64,000 bases of DNA from Brugia malayi (GCF_000002995.4 NW_025062479.1:24482221-24546220); one strand, 5' to 3'; shown: positions 23,448-36,774, numbered from the stretch's first letter. Notes: a model not told the origin generated them from the sequence alone. Numbers and translations: made by a program.

Positions 23448-24560
23448 CCTTTTTTTTTTCTTCTTGTTTTTGTCGCCAAATTTTTCTGTAATTCATTTCA
23501 ATTTTTTAATTCAAACTTTTTCAACAATCATTTATAGTCAAAGCAATTTTTTTTTTCTTTCGTTGGAATTAATTTTAATTGAAATTTTATTTTTCATTTA
23601 ATTTAATTGAAATTTTAATTTTCATATTTAATGCATTTTTGATTTCATCAAATGATTGATTCGTAACTAATTGATTGATTGATTGATTGATTGATTAACT
23701 GATCTAATACTAATTAGATAATTTAAAAAACTGTATAAATTCAAAAATTGACTTTAATTGAATTTTTTTTTTTGGATGATGAATTGAAGATTATTTGTAG
23801 ACAGTAATTGAAGATACTATTAATGTTGTTTATTTTTTAAATCGTTTTAAATTATCCCTCATTTTTTTTTTTTTTTCAAATTTACTAATATGATTTTCAC
23901 TGATCGCTAATCAATCATATTTTGAATAAATTCTACGAATTTTATTTAAATTAGGCTTAAATTAAATTAAATTCATATCATCAATGTTTTCCTGTTAAAG
24001 AAGTAGAATTTTCTTTTTTTGCTGTAAATATTTAATTCAATTATAGAAAAAAAATAATTAAAATTTTTTATTTATGAGAGAAAAAAGTAATTTGAATATT
24101 AAACAAAAACAACAAATTAAGATTGTCTTATTTTTTCCTCATATTATTAATTAAATTTTAATTAATTTCGTATGACTAACTAACATACTTTAAGTAAGTT
24201 TTAAATTAATGTTTAGTTTAAATAATTTTTCAAATGTACTTTTCATGAATACAAATTCAAATTAAAACAAAGAAAAAAAACAATAAAAATTTGTAGTAAT
24301 AAAAAAAATTTTTGCAATAAAATTAGGCCACAAAAAATTTCTTTTTATTTCTTTCATCTCTTACGGATATCTTTCACTTCTATATATAAAAGTACTACCT
24401 TAATTGACTTCTTTGTTTTCTTTTTCCTTTTTCTTCTCATTTTTTTTTTTTTTGTCTTTTGACCTCTTTTATTATCTTTGACCTCTTTTATTACCTTTGA
24501 CCTCTTTTGACATCTTTGACATCTTCATTGTTTTTATCATTAATTAATTCTACTGTCGCA
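23331..24560. other. AT-rich homopolymer region
   Basis: Contains a long T-rich stretch (about 23417-23460) and a (GATT)n run at 23673-23695. A TTTGACCTCTTTTATTA motif is repeated at 24458-24515. No gene is recognised. Confidence 0.5.
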
Positions 24561-24579
24561 TATCTCAATTATCAGCAAT

Positions 24580-25370
24580 TCTATTTATTTATTTATTTAT
24601 TTATTTATTAATTTATCTATCCATCCAATGTAATGTATCCTGTCACATATTTCAATTATTAATAATTTATTTATTTATCTTTATTTACATATATATTCTC
24701 TTTATTCACTTATTTATTTTTTTAAAATAATAGGTAAATAATATATATATATATAATATATCCAATACTATTTTATTTGTTTATTGTTCTATTTATCTTT
24801 ATTTATTTATTAATTTATCTATCTATCCAATGTAATGTATTCTGTCACATATTTCAATTATTACAATTTTTAATATTTCATTTATTTATCTTATTATATA
24901 TATTTTTATTCATTTATTTATCTTTATTTTTTTTCATTATTAATCTTTATACATACATATCCAATACTATTTATTTGTCATTGCTTTATTTGTCTTTGTT
25001 TACCTGTTTATTTATTTACTTATATTATTTATTTATTCATTTATTCGTCTATATTCAATGTAATATATACTGTCAATTATTAACAATTTTTTATTTTGAT
25101 TAATTAATTTATTTATATTTACTTATATATATTCTTTTTATTCATTTATTTCTCTTTATTTTTTATTTATTTTTATTTATATAGATGTATATGTATCTGA
25201 TGTCTTTTCACTTATTTATTGTTTTACTTATCTTTATTTATTTATTTACCTCTATTTATTTACTTATCTTTACTTATTTATTTATCATTATTTATTTACT
25301 GTAATGTAATTTAATCTATCCGTTCAACTAATTCATTTATTTACCTAAATCACATAAGTTCCAATACTAT
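24580..25370. repeat. (TTTA)n-rich low-complexity tract with ~230-bp internal repeats
   Basis: TTTATTTATTTA runs are interspersed with recurring TCTATCCATCCAATGTAATG, TACTGTCAATTATTAACAAT and similar blocks at about 24605, 24820 and 25050. Long hydrophobic frames here come from the repeat composition. Confidence 0.75.
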
Positions 25371-25477
25371 TTTATTTTATTATATTTCAATCAATTTAAG
25401 TATTTTAAAGAAATTTTTTTTCTTTTGCCTTTTTTTTTTCGATTAATTTTATAAGAAATCTTTGAAGAGTGAAATAA

Positions 25478-25530
25478 GAGAGAGAGAGGAGAGAGGAGAG
25501 AGAGGGAGAAGAGAGAAAGAGAAAGGGGAA
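25478..25530. repeat. Purine (GA)n tract
   Basis: About 50 bp of G and A only (AGAGAGAGGAGAGAGGAGAG). Simple-sequence DNA. Confidence 0.85.
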
Positions 25531-25849
25531 TTTATTTTACTAAGTAAACATATTTTGTACTATTCATTCTTGTCCTTAGCCATTAAAATTTCTTTCAGTC
25601 ATTAAAATAAAAAATGTAATCTTTTTCCCTTTCCCTTTTTCCTTCTTTTTTTTTTTTTTTTTTAAAACGAAATTTCATTATGACAATTTATCTTACTTAT
25701 TGTCACATATTTTCATTTTATAATTTGTTAAATTAAATTTTCATAAATAAATTTTGAATGCTTTGTTGTAATTAAGTTCAAATTAATTCAGATTTGTTTT
25801 TAATTTTTTATACTTTCATTATTTCATTAGTATAATTTAAAATTTATAA

Positions 25850-26180
25850 ACTTTATTATTATTATTGTTAATATTACTATTATCTTATATTATTATCGCT
25901 ATTATTATCATTATTACTATTAGTAGACTTTATAATTTATAACTTTATAATATTATTACTGTATTATTATTATCTTATGTTATTATTATTATCACTATTA
26001 ATAGATTTTAAAATTTTTAAACTTTGTGATTATTACAATTATCTTATGTTATTATTATTATTACTATTAGTAGATTCTAAAATTTATAAACTTTATTATT
26101 AGTATCTTATGTTATCTTTATTATTGCTATTAGTAAATTTTAAAATTTTGTAAAACTTATTATTATTATAATCATATTAT
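25850..26180. repeat. (ATT)n-rich tract with ~65-bp diverged repeats
   Basis: Recurring TTATTATTA and CTATTAGTAGA(C/T)T(T/C)TA blocks are separated by AATTTATAAACTTTATT. Simple repeat, no coding signal. Confidence 0.7.
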
Positions 26181-26524
26181 AAAATGATTGAGCAAAATGA
26201 TATTAAGGCATTTGTTATTAATTTGAACTTATTTGTTATTATTTTTCTTCGTTTTTTTTTTTTTTTTAAATTTTTGAATTTTTTTTTTTTTTTTATAAAT
26301 TTTGAATATATCAAATTTATAAACAGGAATACTTTCCAAAATTATTTTGAATCATTAAAATATTAGCAATTCTTTTTAAATAAATGAAATTTATATCACA
26401 AATTTACAAATTAAATGTTAATTTTTTTAGGAATTTAATTCATTGATATTTTTGCTGATAATTTTTTATCAATTAATTTTTTTTTAATTTTAATTCTACA
26501 AATCCATTTGTAAAGAAATATTGA

Positions 26525-27289
26525 TTGATGAATCATAGTAGTATAAGCTAATGATAATGAATCATAGTAGTATAAGCTAATGATAATGAATCACAGTAGT
26601 ATAAGCTAATGATAATGAATCATAGTAGTATAAGCTAATGATAATGAATCACAGTAGTATAAGCTAATGATAATGAATCATAGTAGTATAAGCTAATGAT
26701 AATGAATCATAGTAGTATAAGCTAATGATAATGAATCATAGTAGTATAAGCTAATGATAAGAATCATAGTAGTATAAGCTAATGATAATGAATCATAGTA
26801 GTATAAGCTAATGATAATGAATCATAGTAGTATAAGCTAATGATAATGAATCATAGTAGTATAAGCTAATGATAATGAATCATAGTAGTATAAGCTAATG
26901 ATAATGAATCATAGTAGTATAAGCTAATGATAATGAATCATAGTAGTATAAGCTAATGATAATGAATCATAGTAGTATAAGCTAATGATAATGAATCATA
27001 GTAGTATAAGCTAATGATAATGAATCATCAGTAGTATAAGCTAATGATAATGAATCATAGTAGTATAAGCTAATGATAATGAATCATAGTAGTATAAGCT
27101 AATGATAATGAATCATAGTAGTATAAGCTAATGATAATGAATCATAGTAGTATAAGCTAATGATAATGAATCATAGTAGTATAAGCTAATGATAATGAAT
27201 CATAGTAGTATAAGCTAATGATAATGAATCATAGTAGTATAAGCTAATGATAATGAATCATAGTAGTATAAGCTAATGATAATGAATGT
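26525..27289. repeat. 29-bp minisatellite, about 26 nearly identical copies
   Basis: The unit reads GAATCATAGTAGTATAAGCT followed by AATGATAAT. Variants are few: CACAG for CATAG in three of the early copies, a one-base loss near 26760 and a CATCAG copy near 27027. High homogeneity suggests recent expansion. It ends in a CCGGATCCGGATT block that echoes the 43-bp satellite. Confidence 0.97.
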
Positions 27290-27319
27290 TTTTTTCCGGA
27301 TCCGGATTAAGCTAACCGT

Positions 27320-28910
27320 AAACTCTTTTATTATTATTATTATTTCAACAATGCTTGTTTTCAATTTATTATAATTACTTATTTTGATTTAAATACTATT
27401 AATTTATAAATAGTATTCTTATTTCTGATTTCTATTTACAATCTGTTTTGTAGCATTTCATTATTTCATAAATAAATTTAAAAAAAAAAAAAACTTTTTT
27501 ATTTATTCAATGAAATTAAATTTTTTTTTTAGGTACGTAAATACAAATTTGAGATAATATTATTACTGAATTAATGAATAATTTGTAAAACTGATAAATA
27601 CAAATTTTTTTTTTCTTTTCAATTCTATGAAATTCTTTTGATTTGTTTCATTTTTCAATTTTAAATTCAAATTTCAAAAAAATATTTTGAATTCAAAAAT
27701 TTAATAAAAATTTCCATTGATCTTTTTTTTTTTTTGCTGTTTAAGTATGATTTTTTTTCTTCAAATTTCTATTTGTATCATTAAATAAGCAATAATTTAA
27801 TATAAATAATTTAATAAAAGAGTTAAACAAATAATTAGTAATTATATCAAAGTTAATTAATTTTACTAAGTTAATTTGCTAATTAAAAATAAAATTAATA
27901 ATCTAATTTGGTAATTAAATTAGTTTAATAAAAATATAATCAATTTAATATCATTTATTATAAATTTGATTAATTTTTTTTTTTTTTGATTATTATTATC
28001 GTTCATGGTCATTTCAATATTTTTAATTGATAAGTTCATTTGGTTAACCTAAATTTTTTCTCATTTTTCCCATTTTTTTTTTTTTTTCCTCCCATAAAAT
28101 TTTATTGGGTATAGTTATAGAGAAGCAAATATAATTATAATAATTAATGTAATAAATTCAAAAATACTTCCCATTATTTCACAGAAAAATTTTAAAGCTT
28201 CAAAAAAAAAAAAAAAAAAAATAATTTTTAAAAGTTTGAAAGTTTCAAAAGTTTTTTTTTTTTTTTTTTTATTTTATAACTTTCATTCTTTTTCTCTATT
28301 TGATGAAATTTAAAGTATAATTTTGATGATTACAATTATTAAATTGATAATTCATATAAGTAATAAATATTTTCAAAATTTAAAATAAATTCTAAAAAAT
28401 CAGATTAATGGACAGATAATACAAATAATAATAAATGTTCAAAATTAAATTAAATTCTTGAAAATTAGCATATTAGAAGCTTTTTTTTTTTTTAAGTTCT
28501 TTTTATAATTTTATAATTTTCATTCTTTTTCTCTATTTGATGAAATTTTAAACTACAATTTGGTTATAACTATTAAATTTGATAATTCTTACAATAATAA
28601 ATATTTTCAAAATTTAAATTAAATTCTAGAAAATTCGATTAATGGATATTTCTTACAAATATTAATAAATATTTTCAAAATTTAAATTAATTTCTATAAA
28701 ATTAAATTAATGCTAAATAAGCTCCAAAATGATTGATTACAATTAGTAAACAAAAATTTTGATCAAAATGAAGACAATTTATAAAATTTACAAAAATTTC
28801 ATGATAGAGGGCATTTGAGGGAACGATCGATCATTTCAGATTGAAATAAATAAGAAATCAAATTCTTGAGAAAGGAAGTAATAAGTGATAAAGTAAAGAT
28901 AATTTTAGAT
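27320..28910. other. AT-rich region, no gene seen
   Basis: T-runs and A-runs (27480, 27730, 28075, 28203, 28252, 28484). A block with CATTCTTTTTCTCTATTTGA recurs at 28284 and 28521. No exon is recognised. Confidence 0.5.
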
Positions 28911-28914
28911 AGAT

Positions 28915-30570
28915 GAATAGAATCAAAAGTTTATTTTACATAAAAATAGTTACATTTTTAATATTATTGTTATTATCACTCATTGTTATCATTAATGTTA
29001 TCGCAATTTTACTATAAACCCTATCAGTATCATTATTTTATCAGTTTTTATCATTTATCAGTACCTCTTTAGCTTGTTAAGATTATAACCAAAATGTGCA
29101 TAAATAAAATTTCCTTTCTCCCTGAAAGTGGACAAAGAAGTTCATTTTACAAAAAAAATAGTTATATTTTTAATCTTGTAATTATTATCACTATTATCAC
29201 TCGTTATCACCACAATTTTATCACTAGTTTTATCAGTATCCTTCTCTTTAGCTTGTTAAGATTATAATACAAAATGTGCATAAATAAAATTTCCTTTGTC
29301 CTTGAAAATGAACAAAGAAGTTTATTTTACAGAAAAATAGTTATATTTTAATCTTGTAATTATTATCACTATTATCACTCGTTATCACCACAATTTTATC
29401 ACTAGTTTTATCAGTATCCTTCTCTTTAGCTTGTTAAGATTATAATACAAAATGTGCATAAATAAAATTTCCTTTCTCCCTGAAAGTGGACAAAGAAGTT
29501 CATTTTACAAAAAAATAGTTATATTTTAATCTTGTAATTATTATCACTATTATCACTCGTTATCACCACAATTTTATCACTAGTTTTATCAGTATCCTTC
29601 TCTTTAGCTTGTTAAGATTATAATACAAAATGTGCATAAATAAAATTTCCTTTGTCCTTGAAAATGAACAAAGAAGTTTATTTTACAGAAAAAATAGTTA
29701 TATTTTAATCTTGTAATTATTATCACTATTATCACTCGTTATCACCACAATTTTATCACTAGTTTTATCAGTATCCTTCTCTTTAGCTTGTTAAGATTAT
29801 AATACAAAATGTGCATAAATAAAATTTCCTTTCTCCTTGAAAATGAACAAAGAAGTTCATTTTACAAAAAAATAGTTATATTTTAATCTTGTAATTATTA
29901 TCACTATTATCACTCGTTATCACCACAATTTTATCACTAGTTTTATCAGTATCCTTCTCTTTAGCTTGTTAAGATTATAATACAAAATGTGCATAAATAA
30001 AATTTCCTTTGTCCTTGAAAATGAACAAAGAAGTTTATTTTACAGAAAAAATAGTTATATTTTAATCTTGTAATTATTATCACTATTATCACTCGTTATC
30101 ACCACAATTTTATCACTAGTTTTATCAGTATCCTTCTCTTTAGCTTGTTAAGATTATAATACAAAATGTGCATAAATAAAATTTCCTTTCTCCTTGAAAA
30201 TGAACAAAGAAGTTCATTTTACAAAAAAATAGTTATATTTTAATCTTGTAATTATTATCACTATTATCACTCGTTATCACCACAATTTTATCACTAGTTT
30301 TATCAGTATCCTTCTCTTTAGCTTGTTAAGATTATAATACAAAATGTGCATAAATAAAATTTCCTTTGTCCTTGAAAATGAACAAAGAAGTTTATTTTAC
30401 AGAAAAAATAGTTATATTTAATTTTATCATTATTATCACTATTATCACTCGTTGTTATCACTAATGTCATCGCAATTTTAACACTATTTTTATCAGTGTC
30501 CCTCTCTTTAGCTTGTTAAGAAAAAAATCAAAAGATGCATAAATAAAATTTCCTTTCTCCTTGAAAATGA
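28915..30570. repeat. 178-bp satellite array, about 9 units in two alternating subtypes
   Basis: The marker AGTATCCTTCTCTTTAGC recurs at about 29235, 29413, 29591, 29770, 29948, 30127 and 30305, a spacing of 178-179 bp. Subtypes carrying CTCC(C/T)TGAAA(A/G)TG and GTCCTTGAAAATG alternate, giving a dimer of about 357 bp. Outer units are diverged, inner ones nearly identical, as expected for expansion from the middle by unequal exchange. There is no coding signal. Confidence 0.95.
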
Positions 30571-30601
30571 ACAAAGAGAAAATATCACTTTGTGTAGTCA
30601 T

Positions 30602-30645
30602 CAAAGAGAGAGAGAGAGAGAGAAAGAGAAAGAAAGAAAAAAAAA
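30602..30645. repeat. (GA)n/(GAAA)n microsatellite
   Basis: AGAGAGAGAGAGAGAGAAAG runs into A-rich DNA just right of the 178-bp array. Simple repeat. Confidence 0.85.
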
Positions 30646-30667
30646 ACTGTCTCACAAATAATTTTTA

Positions 30668-30761
30668 TACATTGGCGCAAATTTCCTCTGATGGGAAATG
30701 TCCTTCAGTAAAAAGAATTGACATCGATGATTGTTTTTTTCCGCCCATCTGTCCCATTTAA
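30668..30761. other. Coding-like GC island, open on both strands
   Basis: Plus reads LAQISSDGKCPSVKRIDIDD then CFFPPICPI to a stop. Minus reads an ATG frame MGQMGGKKQSSMSILFTEGH then FPSEEICANV, with a possible donor (AAT|GTATAA). One of the two may be a real short exon. I cannot decide which and recognise neither. It is isolated in otherwise repetitive DNA. Confidence 0.3.
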
Positions 30762-30779
30762 TAAAAATATATTTAGTAT

Positions 30780-31600
30780 AAATTTCAAATTATTACATTT
30801 ATTTCATTTCATTTTTTTTTTTTTTTTCTAAAACGAATGGAACGGAAAAAATATTTTAAATTTATTTTCAATTTTTACAATAATTTTTTCTCTTTTTTTT
30901 AATGCATAAAAAATTGCGCTTCTTTCTTTAATTTAGCGCAATTGTTTAATTTATTAATTATTATTAATTTTAGAGTTACAAAAATAATAGGTAATTTGTT
31001 ATCTGTTTTTTAGTTTTAATTTTTAAAAAATTATTTGAAAATTTAGTTTATTGTTGATGTTATATGTAAATATAATTTAAAATGAAGTTATATAGACTAA
31101 AAATTGAAAGGTAATACGATGAAATGAACAAAATTAAATTAGACGTAACTGACCTAAATTCAAACTCAATTAAAATAAAATTTTAAACATTTGAAATTGC
31201 AGAATTTGAAATGTGATTGAATGAATCAAATTAAATTTAGCTAATAATATTGTCATATTTATATCGCAATTTTCCTCTTTTTTTTTTTTTTTTGTTTTTT
31301 GATTTTAATTAATTAAAATTACCAACTAATATGAATGAATTAATTTTTTTTTTTTGGAAAAAAAGAAATTTGTTCGATTTATACTTTTTTTCCCATCTTT
31401 ATTCTCATTTATTAATTTTATAAAATAATACGAAAGTTAATTGTCTTTTTTAATTAAGCATTTAAATTTGCAAAATTTGATTTTTGTTGATAAACAAATA
31501 TAATTTATCAATATATTAAAATTTTCGTATTTATTAATTGTAAATTTTAGTGCAATGCCATAATCAATGAGGTATTTTAAAAATTGAAATTATTAAATTA
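30780..31600. other. AT-rich region, no gene seen
   Basis: Poly-T at 30812, 31278 and 31345. No exon-like segment on either strand. Confidence 0.5.
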
Positions 31601-31682
31601 ATTATTGTTTGAAATTATTAAATTTATTGTTTAAAAAATATTTATTCATTAGTAGAAGAAAAAGATCGGAATTAATCCTATG

Positions 31683-32115
31683 CAGTAGTAGTAGTAGTGA
31701 TTCTTGTTGTTGCAGTAATATTTGCAGTAGTAGTAGTGATTCTTGTTGTTGCAGTAATATTTGCAGTAGTAGTAGTGGTTCTTATTGTTGCAGTAATATT
31801 TGCAGTAGTAGTAGTGATTCTTGTTGTTGCAGTAATATTTGCAGTAGTAGTAGTGATTCTTGTTGTTGCAGTAATATTTGCAGTAGTAGTAGTGATTCTT
31901 GTTGTTGCAGTAATATTTGCAGTAGTAGTAGTGGTTCTTATTGTTGCAGTAATATTTGCAGCAGTAGTAGTAGTGATTCTTGTTGTTGCAGTAATATTTG
32001 CAGTAGTATTAGTTCTTATTGTTGCAGTAATATTGCAGCAATAGTGGCGGTTTTTGCTACTGCATTAATATTTGCAATAATCCTAGTCCTTATTGTTGCA
32101 GTAATATTTACAGTA
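31683..32115. repeat. 39-bp minisatellite (TAG/CAG/TTG triplets), about 9 copies
   Basis: The unit contains GCAGTAGTAGTAGTGATTCT and TGTTGTTGCAGTAATATTT. Because the unit is 13 codons long, two frames stay open: one Ser/Cys-rich (SSSSDSCCCSNIC repeated) and one Val/Ala/Ile-rich. There is no start context, splice signal or variation pattern to favour a protein, so I treat it as DNA repeat. Transmembrane-like hydrophobicity in the second frame follows from the triplets. Confidence 0.85.
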
Positions 32116-32738
32116 GTTGATTTCAAGTAAATGAATTAAATTTATCGAAATTATCACAAATAGTTATTGTAGTACTTCTGGGTACTAGTAATAATAATAA
32201 AAGTTTTATTTGTAGTATTAGTCAGTCAAGAAGTACTCGAAATACAAACATCCAACAATAGTAATTGAAGAGGGTTTTTTCTCTCTTTCAATTGGTTTCA
32301 TTTTTTCAATTTTTCTTTTTTTTGCCTAACTTATAATAATTTAAGTACTTTTTTTTTCCTTTGTAAACTAAATTTTATAATTTCTTTGATTACTTTTTCA
32401 AATTTAATTTCTTTTCTTGCAAATCGAAATATTAACAAAATATACTTTGTTTTACAAATAAATATGCATAATAATTTAAATGTTTAGAAAATAAATAATA
32501 ATTTATTAAAATATAAAGAAAATGTATGAATTATGTATGAGTAAATTAATTTTATAACTAAATTGATTTTAATAAATTAATTATAAATAAATTGATTGAA
32601 TTTATTAAAATGAATTGCAAACATTAATTAATTTTGTTAACATTAAATTAACTAAATGTATTTGTAATAATTAATCAGTCAACCATTTTATGTTTATTAT
32701 CAATTTATTAGATGAATGAGTCAATTGATTTATGACAA

Positions 32739-32803
32739 ATACTGTTGCTGTTGTTATTGTTATTGTTGTTGCAATTGCTGTTGTTGTTGTTTTTGTTGTT
32801 GTG
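32739..32803. repeat. (TTG)n microsatellite
   Basis: TGTTGCTGTTGTTATTGTTA followed by further TTG triplets. Simple repeat. Confidence 0.8.
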
Positions 32804-32849
32804 TAATGAATAAATTATAAATTGAAAATGCTTTAACAGAATTACATTT

Positions 32850-33270
32850 TCAATTAATTAATGAAATTTGATTGCTACATATTATTAATTGATTAATTCA
32901 AAACAATTTGTTCCTATTAAACAATCATTAATTAATTAAATAATTAATTCAAAATAATTTGTTATCATTAAATAATCATTAATTAATTAATTTATTCAAA
33001 ATTGTTTGTTATCATTAAATAATCATTAATTAATTAATTCAAAATTGTTTGTTATTATTTAGCAATCGTTAATTAATTAATTCAAATTTTTTGTTATTTT
33101 AAACAATCATTAATTAATTAATTAATTCAAAATTGTTTCTTATTATTAAACAGTCGTTAATCAATTAACTCAAAATTTTTTGTTATTATTAAACAATCAT
33201 TAATTAATTTATCCAAAATTTTAATCATTAATTAATTTATTCAAAAATGTTCGTTATTATTAAACAATTA
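32850..33270. repeat. Diverged tandem repeat, ~55-60-bp unit
   Basis: Seven to eight copies share AATCATTAATTAATTAA, then TTCAAAATTGTTTGTTATT. Low complexity, no gene. Confidence 0.75.
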
Positions 33271-33279
33271 TTTTTTCTA

Positions 33280-34960
33280 GTTGTAAATTTTTTTTTGAGA
33301 GAGAGAAGTAATTAATAGTTTTATATTTTTTTTTTGAATTAATTTCAATTTCATATAAAACTTATCAAAATGCTTCAAAACTTTTTTTTTATGGGTAATA
33401 TTTATTATTGTTAGGGAATTTTTCTTGGATAGAAAATAAATATGAAATTAAATTTGATTTGAATAATTTAAAATATTTTCGATTTTTAATTAAGTCACAT
33501 TTAAAAAAAAAAAAAAAAAAATTGAAAATATTTTCCAAATAATCAATCTTAGTTTTCTTTCGTTTTTTTTTTTTTTTTTTTTTTTGTCAAAATATTATTT
33601 CTCATTTATGAAATCACTGCTAACTATTTATGAAAGTAATTAATAATAAATATAAAATGTAATTGAGTTTTTTTTTTTTTTTCACAAAAAGATTTTAATC
33701 AAAATTTCAACAATTTTTTGAAATATCACTTCAAAAATTTATTCAAATTATTAAATTTGATTTTAACGGAAGAAAAAGGTATTTGTGAATGAAATTAAAA
33801 ATTTACTAACCATCGCTATTTAAATCTTTAATTCTTGGAAAAAATTTTAAAAAATTTTTGATCTATTTTTTGCTTCGTTTTTGTGTTATTGTTGTCTCTG
33901 TTATTGTTCCTCATATTATTGTTGTTGTAAATAATATATTTTAGGTTTAAAAATTATTTTCATTTCAGTTTAAATTTTAATTTAAAAAAAATATTTTCAC
34001 ATTAGCTGTACAATTATTTTTCATTTAATAATAGAAAATAATATCAGAAAATATTGAATATTTGTGCTGAAAGAAAATGATATGAGATAAAGTAGTCGAA
34101 GTTAATTTTAATTTTAATTTTAAAAATTATTTCATTTCGGTTTAAATTTTAAATTTTAAAATTATTTTCACTTCAACTGTAGAATTATTTTCATTTAATA
34201 ATAATAAATAATAATAATAGTTTTATAACAATAATAAATAGTTTGTTAATCATAATAATAATAATAATAATAATAAACAATTTGTTCTATTAAAATTATT
34301 TATCATTGAGAAATTTTAATTCAAAATTTAAATATATAAATTCAGTCTAAATTTGCTTTCTTAAGTTTAATTAAACTGATTATTATTATCAATTATTATC
34401 ATTAATTGCTATTGTTAATAATAACAAACAATTTGTTCTATTAAATTATTATCAATTGTGAAATTTCAATTCAAATTTAAATATACAAGTTCAGTCTAAA
34501 TTTGCTTTATTAAATTTAATTAAAATAAATTTAATCATTGCTATTATCAATTATTATTTATTATTATCATTAATTATTATCAATTTTGCCTTATTATGAC
34601 ATCAATCATTTCAATTTTTGTTTATTTCAAAATTTTCATTAATCTTTCTTCTTCTCCTCCTCCTCCTCTCTCTCTCCCTCTTCCACAAAATCATCCTGTT
34701 TTAAAAATTAATTTCGCTTCAGTTGCACAAATTATTCTTCTGCCGTCACTCTAATCTTTCAATCTTATCTCTCTTTTATTTACTTTCGAATACTGTTTTC
34801 TATTTCTTTAGAAAGTAAAGTAACAAGTAAGTAAGTTAATCCATGCAAATTATCAGTAATCATCTAAGTATATTATCTTCTTTTGTCATTTTAATCAGTT
34901 GCTTCGATCAAAACTTCAAAACATTGACTTTTTGAAAATATTTTTACTGAAATGGCATTT
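33280..34960. other. AT-rich region with ATT/TAA microsatellites
   Basis: AATAATAATA runs (34195-34275) and a diverged duplication with CAATTTGTTCTATTAAA and TTCAGTCTAAATTTGCTTT at 34275-34360 and 34430-34515. A CTCCTCC tract lies at 34648-34685. No exon is recognised. Confidence 0.5.
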
Positions 34961-34974
34961 CGTTGATTCGTTAT

Positions 34975-35845
34975 AGTAGAAGTAGTAGTGATAATAGTGA
35001 TAAATTATATTTATTATCAGTATCGTCGCTATTGCTATTACTTCTGCTATTGTTATTGTTATTGTTATCATTATTATTATTATTATTGCAACTATTTTTG
35101 TTGTTTTTATTGTTGTTGTTGCTATTATTATTGTTATCATTATTATTATTGCTACTATTTTTGTTGTTCTTATTGTTGCTGTTGTATTATTATTATTACT
35201 ATACTATTGTTATTGTTGCTATTATTATTATTATTATTGTTATTATTGTTCTTATTGTTGTTCAGTAGTGATAAGTTATATTTATTATCAGTATCATCGC
35301 TATTGCTATTGCTTTTGCCATTTTTATTGCTATTGTTGCTATTATTATTATTATCATTACTATTACTATTATCATTGTCGTTCTTATTGTTGTTTAGTAA
35401 TAATAGTAGTGATAAATAATATTTATTATCAGTATCTTCGCTATTACTACCGCTTCTGCTGTTGTTATTGTTGTTGTTGCTGCTGTCGCCGTTATTGTTA
35501 TATATTTATTATCCATATGTTGTCGTCATTATTACTACTGCTATTATTACGATTATTTATTATTACATTACCATTATTATTATTATTGTTACTATTATTA
35601 CTATTAATCATGTCACTAATTGTTGTTATTGTCACTGTTGTTGTTATTTATCATTTATTATCCATATCTGTTGTCATCCTTATTTCTACTGCTATTATTA
35701 ATATTATTATTATTATTAATTATGTCACTAATTGCTGTTGTTATTGTCACTGTTGTTGTTATTTATCATTTATTATCCATATCTGTTGTCATCCTTATTT
35801 CTACTGCTATTATTAATATTATTATTATTATTATTAATTATGTCA
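34975..35845. repeat. Large triplet-rich tract (TTA/TTG/CTA) with internal duplications
   Basis: About 870 bp of interrupted triplets. TAAATTATATTTATTATCAG-type blocks recur at 35003, 35274 and 35414, and a block with GTTGTTATTTATCATTTATT is repeated at 35636 and 35755. Long Leu- and Tyr-rich frames in all three phases reflect the triplets. Confidence 0.85.
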
Positions 35846-35849
35846 CTAT

Positions 35850-36770
35850 TATTTGGGTTATTTTGCTCTATTTACTAAAAGTTTTCTCTTCTTCCTTTTT
35901 TTTTTTTTTTTTTCCACCAAAACTTTTGCTACAATAATTATTAGTGTTAATCGTTTCTATTCATCTAAAAATTGCTCTTTCTGCCCTCTTTTTTTTTTTT
36001 TTTTTTGTTGTTGTTGATAATTCCCTAATTTTTGTTGTTGTCATAATTATTTATTTTTTTTGCTATTATTTTGCTCTATTTACCCGAAAAAAAATATGTA
36101 TTTCTCAAATTGTTGCTTTTTTTTTCCTAAAATTCCAAAATTAAATATTTAAAATAATTTTTGTTTATTAAAAAATGAAAAATTATTTTATGACAATAAA
36201 TTATTATATAATGTAAACATATTTAATCTAAAATATTACAATTTTATGTTAACAATTAAACAATTTGAATGAATTTCATTTCTATTTTTACTTCAACATA
36301 TTTTGCTAATTATTTTTTTGTACTTTAAAAAAATTCTTATTTATTACTTTATTGTATGAAAAAATATTTATAAATATAAATCTAAAAAATTTTATTTCAA
36401 TTTTCAATTTCTATGTTGAAGATTGAATTTGAATATAAATCAATAATTGATAAGTATTCTTATCAATTGTAAAATTTTATTTTGTTTATATTTGTTGGCG
36501 GCACACACACACAAAAAAAAAAAAATTCTTCTATTTCTAAAAATCATAAAAAATTTTTCCTAAAAATTTAAATAGTTAATTTGAATTATTTATTATTTTT
36601 ACAATATTTTTATTTTTTTTTTTAAAAAAAAAAATAAGAATTTTACTTGTGTGAAATCTTTTCCCACTTAGCAAAATATTTTTTTTCAATTTTTTTATCA
36701 TTTTTTAATTTCATTAACTTTTTTAATAAAAGAATTACGAATGATTGAATTATTGATTTTAATTTAAATT
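35850..36770. other. AT-rich region, no gene seen
   Basis: T-runs at 35897 and 35989, a short (CA)n at 36502-36512, and poly-A/T tracts. No coding signal. Confidence 0.5.
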
Positions 36771-36774
36771 TAAT

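Noticed and set aside
24777..25103. 108-codon hydrophobic frame resembling a membrane protein
   Set aside because: It consists of (TTTA)n-derived Leu/Ile/Tyr/Phe residues with no splice or family signal.
34916..35937. Several long Leu-, Tyr- and Ile-rich frames
   Set aside because: They lie in triplet-repeat DNA and are open in all three phases, which is expected from composition.
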